Below are positions 1-4,730 of a stretch of DNA of 6,372 nt, one piece after another. How positions within the stretch are numbered: the first letter of the stretch is position 1; the number at the start of each line of letters is the position of its first letter. The notes beneath the pieces were generated by a model, which saw only the letters and a list, made by a program, of their open reading frames with translations, searched no databases and was not told the origin of the DNA. Source of the stretch: an uncultured Clostridia bacterium (GTDB lineage Bacteria > Bacillota > Clostridia > Christensenellales > UBA1242); assembly GCA_934771675.1 (NCBI GenBank), contig CAKVMF010000055.1, positions 1 to 6,372 of the forward strand. The letters run 5' to 3'. The position numbers were made by a program, and so were the translations under genes.

Positions 1-851
1 CCAGTTAGTGCAACGGTTGAAGCTGTATGATGAGGACTTCTAAATGGTCTTGATGAAACAACACCTTTTTTTAAGTCTAGTTCACCAGCAATTGAATGAA
101 TTTTTGTTATTTCAAGTGCTTCATCAAAAGTCAAATCTGGCATAATTGACGGAACACATCTAGCAATCATAGTTTTTCCTGATCCAGGTGGTCCAACCAT
201 TAATATATTATGTCCACCACTAACAGCAATTTCCATTGCTCTTTTTGCAATCTTTTGACCTTTTACTCTTGAAAAATCTTCAGTTATTCTATCTGAAAGT
301 TCACTGTTCCAAGTTGTCTTTTCAACTGGAAGCATATTGAGTGTGCCATTTAAAAATGCGACAACATCAACAAGCGATGAAAATGCATAAACATTTATTC
401 CATCAATAAAGCTTGCTTCTTTTTCGTTTGCTTTTGGAATAATAAAGTTTTGATAGCCGTCGCTTCTTGCAGATATTAATGCTGGCAAAACACCATTGAT
501 TGCTTTGATTTTTCCATCAAGTCCAAGTTCACCCATAATGATAAACGCTTTTGCCTTATCAAGTGGAACTTCATTTGCCGAGCACAAAATTGCAATTGAA
601 ATTGGCAAGTCAAAATTTGCACCTGCTTTTTTAACATTTGCCGGTGCCAAGTTAACAGTAATTTTATTATTTGGAAATTTAAAACCCGAGTTTTTGATTG
701 CCGAATGAACTCTTTCTCCAGACTCTTTTACCGCAGTATCTGGAAGCCCCACAATATCATATCTAGGAAGTCCTAGATTTGTATCAACTTCAACATCAAT
801 TTTTAGACCCTTAAGTCCCATTAATCCATAACTATATATTTTTGAGAACAT
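1..851 (-). CDS. comM: ComM/YifB-family AAA+ ATPase (Mg-chelatase-like), partial, 3' end off window
   Basis: The frame is open from the ATG at 851 to the window edge (283 codons plus two bases), about the first 55% of a family usually near 500 residues. Residues about 20-142 match the N-terminal ChlI/Lon-S16-like domain (YDIVGLPDTAVKESGERV at 31-48, NLAPANVKKAGANFDLPI at 67-84). The AAA+ module begins near 190 with Walker A GPPGSGKT at 220-227, followed by the family signature RPFRSPHHTAS at 268-278. Walker B and the C-terminal domain lie outside. ComM-type proteins are hexameric helicases that promote branch migration during natural transformation; in many genomes the gene sits just before dprA, which would be beyond the left edge. 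The ATG is preceded by AAGGTG seven bases upstream, supporting this start. The gene follows the rplS terminator and has its own promoter. The family assignment is secure; the transformation role in this organism is inferred. Confidence 0.95.
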   Translation of the reverse strand, partial: MFSKIYSYGLMGLKGLKIDVEVDTNLGLPRYDIVGLPDTAVKESGERVHSAIKNSGFKFPNNKITVNLAPANVKKAGANFDLPISIAILCSANEVPLDKAKAFIIMGELGLDGKIKAINGVLPALISARSDGYQNFIIPKANEKEASFIDGINVYAFSSLVDVVAFLNGTLNMLPVEKTTWNSELSDRITEDFSRVKGQKIAKRAMEIAVSGGHNILMVGPPGSGKTMIARCVPSIMPDLTFDEALEITKIHSIAGELDLKKGVVSSRPFRSPHHTASTVALT

Positions 852-873
852 ACTTTTTCACCTTACACTCAAT

Positions 874-902
874 ATCATAACATAAATAAATGATATTTAA
901 AA
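874..902 (-). promoter_or_regulatory. Probable extended -10 promoter for comM
   Basis: On the minus strand, TGTTATGAT (882-874) gives an extended -10 element (TGn plus TATGAT, 5 of 6 to TATAAT). The expected -35 position about 17 bases upstream has only a weak TTTTAA (902-897) in a very AT-rich stretch. Transcription would start near 867, about 16 bases before the comM ATG. It lies between the rplS terminator and comM, where a promoter is needed. Predicted from sequence only. Confidence 0.55.
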
Positions 903-930
903 ATAAAAACAATGTTTAAAAAAAATTTGC

Positions 931-961
931 AATAAAAAAAGGAATAATTTCTTATTCCTTT
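931..961 (-). terminator. Intrinsic terminator after rplS
   Basis: On the minus strand a perfect 10-bp stem (AAAGGAATAA with TTATTCCTTT, 961-952 and 947-938) with a GAAA tetraloop is followed by a T tract; the T run, counting the end of the stem, is seven bases, then ATT. It begins eight bases after the rplS TAG. On the plus strand the stem is followed by only three Ts before ACGC, so it should work only in the rplS direction. It separates rplS from comM. Confidence 0.92.
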
Positions 962-968
962 ACGCTTA

Positions 969-1310
969 CTATTTCTTTTCTTTAATTCTAGAATTTTTAG
1001 CGGTTTTACCTTTAAGATAATAAAGTTTTGCTCTTCTAACAACACCTTTACGAACCACTTCAATATGGTCAATCTTTGGAGAATGGAGTGGGAATGTTCT
1101 TTCAACACCAATTCCAAAAGATATACGACGTACAGTGAAAGTTTCTCTAATGCCACCATTTTTACGAGCTATAACCACACCTTCAAATGCCTGCAATCTT
1201 TCATGAGTTCCTTCAAGAACTTTAACGAAAACTTTAACAGTGTCACCAACGCTAAATGCAGGAATATCAGTGCGCATACCTTCTTTTTCGATAGAATCTA
1301 TAATATTCAT
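969..1310 (-). CDS. rplS: 50S ribosomal protein L19
   Basis: The 113-residue product matches bacterial L19 over its full length (typically 113-118 residues): FSVGDTVKVFVKVLEGTHERLQAFEGVVIARKN near the start, GIRETFTVRRISFGIGVERTFPLHSP in the middle, and the basic tail VVRRAKLYYLKGKTAK. L19 sits at the 30S-50S interface and contributes to an intersubunit bridge. The start is well supported: GGAGG (1321-1317) lies six bases before the ATG. The gene is unusually placed. In Bacillota rplS normally lies between trmD and rbgA, but here it follows yraN and is a single-gene unit with its own strong promoter, structured leader and terminator. No key region of the protein is missing. Confidence 0.98.
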   Translation of the reverse strand: MNIIDSIEKEGMRTDIPAFSVGDTVKVFVKVLEGTHERLQAFEGVVIARKNGGIRETFTVRRISFGIGVERTFPLHSPKIDHIEVVRKGVVRRAKLYYLKGKTAKNSRIKEKK

Positions 1311-1385
1311 AGGTTGCCTCCTTTTTTAGTATGTAAGAGTGTTCGTGCTAGCTCTTTGGTGCAGAGGACCACTCATAATTCACGC
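1311..1385 (-). ncRNA. Structured 5' leader of rplS (candidate L19 leader)
   Basis: The untranslated leader from the predicted transcription start (about 1383) to the rplS ATG is about 73 bases. Visible pairings are: TATGAGTG (1377-1370) with CACTCTTA (1341-1334), seven pairs and one T-T mismatch; CTCT (1366-1363) with AGAG (1355-1352); and CGTG (1384-1381) with CACG (1347-1344), which crosses the first stem and would form a pseudoknot. Competing pairings also exist: TGGT (1371-1368) with ACCA (1360-1357), AAGAG (1356-1352) with CTCTT (1339-1335), and CCTCT (1367-1363) with the Shine-Dalgarno GGAGG (1321-1317). Autoregulatory L19 leaders are known in Bacillota (the Rfam L19 leader family), so this is probably a member. 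I could not compare it to the covariance model, and the structure is from hand pairing. Confidence 0.6.
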
Positions 1386-1389
1386 TAAG

Positions 1390-1418
1390 AGTATACCATT
1401 AACTCCAAGCAAAATCAA
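1390..1418 (-). promoter_or_regulatory. Strong sigma-A-type promoter for rplS
   Basis: On the minus strand TTGATT (1418-1413), a 17-base spacer and TATACT (1395-1390, 5 of 6 to TATAAT) form a well-spaced promoter. TGG immediately before the -10 box makes it an extended -10 (TGGTATACT). The predicted start is near 1383, so the transcript begins at the first arm of the leader structure. It lies 39 bases beyond the yraN stop and explains how rplS is expressed apart from the upstream genes. Confidence 0.78.
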
Positions 1419-1456
1419 GTGTTTTTTGTAAAAATAAACAAAATTATACAAGTTTT

Positions 1457-1921
1457 TTAGCAAGTGAACGCATTTTCAATATAAGTAATTTTGCCGTTGT
1501 CAATGCTTGCAACATCAAATCTAACCTGCATATTTTCAAATTCTTTGGTAGATAGCAAATAATTTGCTCCACGAATCATATTTTTTTGTTTGAATGAATC
1601 AACGGCATCATACCCTTTTCCAAACTCTGCACTACTTCTTGCTTTAACTTCACAAACAATAAGCAAATCATGGATGTTTTTCTTTAAATTATTATAGTTA
1701 ATTTTCAAAGTCTTTTTGTTAGATAAAACCTTGGTGTTTTTAATGTTAACCCTGTATTCAAGTTTCAATCTTTTAAGTTGGGTCTTTCTTGGCAAAATTG
1801 CAACAATATCAAGTTCAACTTTCACGCAAAAATAGTTGGTATACATAATTTTGTAACCATGCTTTCTCATATACTCTGCAGCAAGTTTTTCCCCATCTTT
1901 CCAAGTTCTTTCATTAAACAT
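1457..1921 (-). CDS. yraN: YraN/UPF0102 family nuclease-like protein with a large internal insertion
   Basis: Family hallmarks are present: an N-terminal GEKLAAEYMRKHGYKI (10-25), the acidic ELD (36-38) in place of the usual GEID, CEVKARS (90-96) carrying the E-x-K of a PD-(D/E)xK-like nuclease fold, the GKGYDAVDSFKQKN helix (101-114), and RFDVASI (134-140). The biochemical role of the family is not settled; gene neighbourhood suggests a link to DNA processing. The usual length is about 115-125 residues, but this protein has 154. The excess is a Lys/Asn-rich stretch at about 44-85, between the LDIVA and CEVK strands, where relatives have only a short turn. The frame stays open and the motifs on both sides are intact, so this is an insertion, not a frameshift. 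The ATG directly abuts the rnhB TAA, with GGAG inside the last rnhB codons, indicating translational coupling. Confidence 0.88.
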   Translation of the reverse strand: MFNERTWKDGEKLAAEYMRKHGYKIMYTNYFCVKVELDIVAILPRKTQLKRLKLEYRVNIKNTKVLSNKKTLKINYNNLKKNIHDLLIVCEVKARSSAEFGKGYDAVDSFKQKNMIRGANYLLSTKEFENMQVRFDVASIDNGKITYIENAFTC

Positions 1922-2545
1922 TTATTTCTCCAAAAATTTCAAAAAACTGAGCCTATGATAAATGCAAGGTCCAACTTCTTTAAGCGCATCAATATGCTCT
2001 TTTGTTCCATAACCTTTATTTTTTTCAAAGTGATATTCAGGATATTCTTTTGCCAAATCATCCATATAATGGTCACGTGTAACCTTTGCCAAAATGCTAG
2101 CCGCACCAATGTTGTAACTCAATGCGTCACCTTTAACAATTCCACGAATTTCAACATCTGTGTCAAGTTTTGAAATAGCATCAACCAAAACAACATCTGG
2201 TTTCACACTCATTTTTTCAATAGCCTGTTTCATGCAAAGTTTTGTTGCTTCCAAAATATTGATTTTATCAATAGTCTGTTCATCAACCATACACACCGAG
2301 TAAGCAATGGCTTTTTCTTTAATTTGTTCCGCCAAAACTTCACGTTTCTTTTCAGAAACTTTTTTGCTATCATCAATTCCGTCAATCAAATCGTCAAGCG
2401 GCATGATAACGCATGCAACACAAACAGGTCCAGCCAGTGGTCCACGACCAACTTCATCCATACCTGCAATATATTTTTTTCCAAGTTCTAACTCTTGTCT
2501 TTCAAACACAAGTTTGTCAACTTCTTCTTTTGCTTTTCTTGCCAT
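1922..2545 (-). CDS. rnhB: Ribonuclease HII
   Basis: This 207-residue protein has the normal length for RNase HII, which cuts 5' of ribonucleotides embedded in DNA and starts ribonucleotide excision repair; it also removes RNA from hybrids. The catalytic carboxylates are all visible: D30 and E31 in GMDEVGRGPLAGPV, D122 in VLVDA, and D140 in VKGD. The GRG motif (33-35) that reads the RNA-DNA junction, DSKK (59-62), AASILAKVTRD (148-158) and the following tyrosine (Y160) are also present. An N-terminal extension of about 27 residues precedes the first strand, as is common. The ATG lies seven bases after the rbgA TAG, and AGGTGA overlapping that stop serves as its ribosome binding site. It is part of the rbgA-rnhB-yraN transcription unit. 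Confidence 0.97.
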   Translation of the reverse strand: MARKAKEEVDKLVFERQELELGKKYIAGMDEVGRGPLAGPVCVACVIMPLDDLIDGIDDSKKVSEKKREVLAEQIKEKAIAYSVCMVDEQTIDKINILEATKLCMKQAIEKMSVKPDVVLVDAISKLDTDVEIRGIVKGDALSYNIGAASILAKVTRDHYMDDLAKEYPEYHFEKNKGYGTKEHIDALKEVGPCIYHRLSFLKFLEK

Positions 2546-2552
2546 AACTCAC

Positions 2553-3389
2553 CTATTCAAGTGTAATTCTTCCAAACTTTCCAGCTCTAAAATCATCAAT
2601 AAATTGCTTACCAGCACGATTGTAATCAATCTCATTTCCACGCATAATAAACCCACGTTTTTTGCAGAATCTATCATAGAGTTCAATAAATTCATCATGC
2701 TCAAAATCAACATCAAATTTTTGCTTTAAATTGTCAGGATATTTTTCGTAAACAATTTGCATAAGCTCATATCCAAGGTCTGACAAATCAAACTCTTTGT
2801 CAGAAAGAGAACCAACATATGCAAGATTTCTTGAAATCCCATCATCAAACTTTGGCCACAAAACCCCAGGGGTATCAAGCAGCATAAAACTATCATCAAT
2901 TTTTATCCATTTGTTAACTTTTGTTACGCCAGCAATATTTCCAGTCACAGCTTTTTTTGCCCCTGAAAGCATATTAATAAGCGTGCTTTTTCCAGTGTTT
3001 GGAACACCTAAAACCAAAACCTTGTAAGTTGCATTAATTCCTTTTGCTTTATTTCTATCTTCCTTTTCTTTCAAAACACGTTTGAGTGCATTCTTAACCG
3101 ACGACTTAAAGTTTACACTTGTTGCAGAAACCGAAATGCAAATTTTGCCTTCATTTTCAAATTCTTCTTGAATTTGTTTAACCCTAACTTCATCTGCCAA
3201 GTCAAATTTGTTAAACACATAAATTATAGGTTTTCCATGGACAATTTTTTGAACATTTGGATTTAAACATGAAAAAGGTGCTCTACTATCAAGCACATAT
3301 AGTATAACATCAGCAAGTTTAATTTTGTCATCTTCAATATCGTCCAAAGCTTTTTTCATATGCCCCGGAAACCATTTAATCTCTTTCAT
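2553..3389 (-). CDS. rbgA: Ribosome biogenesis GTPase RbgA (YlqF)
   Basis: RbgA is a circularly permuted GTPase that completes late 50S subunit assembly. The G motifs appear in the permuted order expected: G4 NKFD (60-63), G5 SAT (88-90), G1 GVPNTGKST (128-136), G2 around T156 in GVTKVNK, and G3 DTPG (172-175). The N-terminal WFPGHM (6-11) holds the histidine (H10, equivalent to His9 in Bacillus subtilis) needed for GTP hydrolysis, and LDSRAPFS (33-40) is typical. The C-terminal part (about 200-278) corresponds to the rRNA-binding helical domain. The length of 278 residues is normal. The start is supported by AGGAAAGGAAA just upstream. It is the first gene of a three-gene unit with its own promoter in the 80-base gap after trmD. 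Confidence 0.97.
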   Translation of the reverse strand: MKEIKWFPGHMKKALDDIEDDKIKLADVILYVLDSRAPFSCLNPNVQKIVHGKPIIYVFNKFDLADEVRVKQIQEEFENEGKICISVSATSVNFKSSVKNALKRVLKEKEDRNKAKGINATYKVLVLGVPNTGKSTLINMLSGAKKAVTGNIAGVTKVNKWIKIDDSFMLLDTPGVLWPKFDDGISRNLAYVGSLSDKEFDLSDLGYELMQIVYEKYPDNLKQKFDVDFEHDEFIELYDRFCKKRGFIMRGNEIDYNRAGKQFIDDFRAGKFGRITLE

Positions 3390-3425
3390 TTTCCTTTCCT
3401 TAACATGATTGTTTTATTTTTATAA

Positions 3426-3454
3426 TTTATATGTTATTATTTGATAACTGGCAA
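3426..3454 (-). promoter_or_regulatory. Probable promoter for rbgA-rnhB-yraN
   Basis: On the minus strand TTGCCA (3454-3449, 5 of 6 to TTGACA) and TATAAA (3431-3426, 5 of 6 to TATAAT) are separated by exactly 17 bases. The predicted start near 3419 gives a leader of about 30 bases before the rbgA ATG. The region is AT-rich, so chance matches are a risk, but the two good hexamers at ideal spacing in a gap make this a solid candidate. Confidence 0.65.
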
Positions 3455-3459
3455 GTTAT
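3444..3459 (-). repeat. Inverted repeat after trmD, overlapping the rbgA -35 box
   Basis: ATAACT-TGCC-AGTTAT on the minus strand is a perfect 6-bp inverted repeat with a four-base centre, starting ten bases after the trmD TAA. It is not followed by a T run, so it is a poor terminator. The -35 hexamer of the predicted rbgA promoter spans its centre, so it could be an operator, an mRNA 3'-end or processing hairpin of trmD, or chance. Confidence 0.45.
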
Positions 3460-3469
3460 GATTTTATAA

Positions 3470-4147
3470 TTACTTATTATCATCCAACAAATCTGGTCTA
3501 TTTTTCTTTGTTATTTCAAGCGATTTTTGATTTCTCCATTCATCAATTTTTTGATGATTCCCAGAAATTAAAACTTCAGGGACTTCCATTCCCATAAACT
3601 CTCTTGGCTTTGTGTATTGTGGGTATTCCAAAAGTCCATTTTCAAAAGATTCAATTGATGAAGACTCATTTGAACCAAGAACTCCATCAACAAGCCTAGA
3701 CACAGCATCAATAACAACCATTGCTGGAAGTTCTCCGCCCGTCAAAACATAGTCGCCAATAGAAATTTCTTCATCAATTAATGTATCTAAAATTCTTTGG
3801 TCAACACCTTCATAGTGTCCGCACAAAAATATCAAGTGGTCATATTTCGAAATTTCTTTTGCAATTGATTGTTTAAAAACTCTACCCTTTGGACTCAAAT
3901 AGATTTTCCTAGCATCCTTGAAACCTTCAATGCTGGTCATTGCATCATAAATTGGCTGTGGCATCATAAGCATTCCGGGCCCACCACCAAATGTGTAATC
4001 ATCACATTTTTTATGCTTATCTTTTGAGTAATCTCTGATATTTATCAAATTTATTTCAAGTTTATTTGACTCGGTTGCTCTTTTTAAAATGCTTTGTTTT
4101 AATGGTTCAAACATCTCTGGAAATAATGTTAAAACATCAATTCTCAT
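3470..4147 (-). CDS. trmD: tRNA (guanine-37-N1)-methyltransferase
   Basis: TrmD uses S-adenosylmethionine to make m1G37 next to the anticodon, which prevents +1 frameshifting. The SPOUT trefoil-knot motifs are clear: YTFGGGPGMLMMPQP (51-65), LSPKGRVF (84-91), CGHYEGVDQRI (109-119) and ISIGDYVLTGGELPAM (128-143), the last two forming the cofactor-binding knot. YPQYTKPREF (175-184) and LISGNHQKIDEWR (193-205) belong to the C-terminal tRNA-binding domain. Length (225) is at the short end of the normal range. The residue aligning with the catalytic aspartate of the Escherichia coli enzyme (Asp169) appears to be E166. The ATG lies inside the end of rimM, overlapping it by 11 bases, with AGAGGT as ribosome binding site, so the two genes are translationally coupled. 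Confidence 0.98.
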   Translation of the reverse strand: MRIDVLTLFPEMFEPLKQSILKRATESNKLEINLINIRDYSKDKHKKCDDYTFGGGPGMLMMPQPIYDAMTSIEGFKDARKIYLSPKGRVFKQSIAKEISKYDHLIFLCGHYEGVDQRILDTLIDEEISIGDYVLTGGELPAMVVIDAVSRLVDGVLGSNESSSIESFENGLLEYPQYTKPREFMGMEVPEVLISGNHQKIDEWRNQKSLEITKKNRPDLLDDNK

Positions 4148-4646
4148 AATCTGAAACCTCTTTAAGTTTTGATTTATCTACAACAATTTTCTTTGCGTGA
4201 TAATCAAATGAAACAATGATTCCCTTTACATTTGGAAACAAAAGTTCTCTTCCATCTAAAAGCTGAACATAAAACACTTCAGCTGAACCATAATCTTGAA
4301 TATCAACAACTTTTCCAATTTCGTTTCCATCTTCAAAACAAACCACTGAACCTTTAAGATCTTCAATCAAAACCTTACCTTCAACCAAAGATCTGTCCAT
4401 AAAGAAAAATTTTCCTATCATTTTTTGAGCTTGTTCAAGTCCAACATCAACAAATCCAACATAGATTCCGTCAGTGCTTTTCATAATTCTTTTTACTTTA
4501 AGCTCATTTCCGTTTTCATCAAACAATGACTCAATTTTTTTAATATCAAAATCGTTATCAAAACTTGTTGCAATTTTAACTTCACCCAAATATCCATGAA
4601 GTTTAACCGCTTTGCCAAGTTCAATCAATTCTCTTTTTGTTTCCAT
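4137..4646 (-). CDS. rimM: Ribosome maturation factor RimM
   Basis: RimM binds the 30S head through protein S19 and helps 16S rRNA processing and assembly. The 169-residue product has the two expected domains. The N-terminal RimM barrel opens with LGKAVKLHGYLGEVKI (10-25), and the C-terminal PRC-barrel (about 95-160) shows GKVVDIQDYGSAEVFYVQL (111-129) and ELLFPNVKGIIVSFDYHAKKIVV (134-156). The ATG has GGAG eight bases upstream. The stop is TGA, which together with TGG tryptophans shows standard code use. trmD follows with an 11-base overlap, the classic pairing. The gene upstream is aspS, where many Bacillota have rpsP and a KH-domain gene (khpA). I found no convincing separate promoter in the 84 bases before it, so it may depend on readthrough from aspS or on a weak promoter. 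Confidence 0.96.
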   Translation of the reverse strand: METKRELIELGKAVKLHGYLGEVKIATSFDNDFDIKKIESLFDENGNELKVKRIMKSTDGIYVGFVDVGLEQAQKMIGKFFFMDRSLVEGKVLIEDLKGSVVCFEDGNEIGKVVDIQDYGSAEVFYVQLLDGRELLFPNVKGIIVSFDYHAKKIVVDKSKLKEVSDYEN

Positions 4647-4690
4647 ATTTTCTCCAAATATATTTTTGCCTTTTTATATTCAAATTAAGC

Positions 4691-4727
4691 AAAATACTTT
4701 TTGAATGGTTGGTTCAAAAAGTATTTT
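4691..4727 (-). terminator. Perfect 15-bp AT-rich hairpin after aspS (possible leaky terminator)
   Basis: Fifteen bases (4691-4705) pair perfectly with 4713-4727 across a seven-base loop, starting three bases after the aspS TAA. Only a few pairs are G-C. In the aspS direction the stem ends in TTTT and then GC, so the T tract is short; on the opposite strand the run is six Ts. It probably marks the aspS mRNA 3' end as a weak or partial terminator or a stabilising hairpin. Confidence 0.65.
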
Positions 4728-4730
4728 TTG

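Noticed and set aside
875..1159. 94-residue minus-strand open frame overlapping the end of rplS and its terminator
   Set aside because: It lies out of frame within rplS and reads through the terminator hairpin.
1065..1388. 107-residue open frame on the plus strand across rplS and its leader
   Set aside because: It is antisense to the clearly identified L19 gene, its product is low-complexity and unlike any family I know, and it has no good ribosome binding site.
1443..1448. Perfect TATAAT on the minus strand just after yraN
   Set aside because: No -35-like hexamer lies 15-19 bases upstream and it is not an extended -10; the promoter at 1390-1418 is much better.
1426..1451. TTGTA...TACAA inverted repeat after yraN as a possible terminator
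   Set aside because: Only five weak pairs with a 16-base loop and no T run follow; yraN transcripts probably read into rplS.
1778..2173. 131-residue plus-strand open frame across yraN and rnhB
   Set aside because: It runs antisense to two well-supported genes; its Phe/Ile/Asn-rich product is what the complement of AT-rich coding DNA gives.
2307..2729. 140-residue plus-strand open frame, Ser/Thr-rich, across rnhB and rbgA
   Set aside because: It is antisense to strongly conserved coding sequence on both sides of the gene boundary and shows no recognisable domain.
4657..4678. TATAAA and TATATT sequences before rimM as promoter -10 boxes
   Set aside because: Neither has a -35 match at acceptable spacing, and one nearly touches the ribosome binding site; chance matches are common in such AT-rich DNA.
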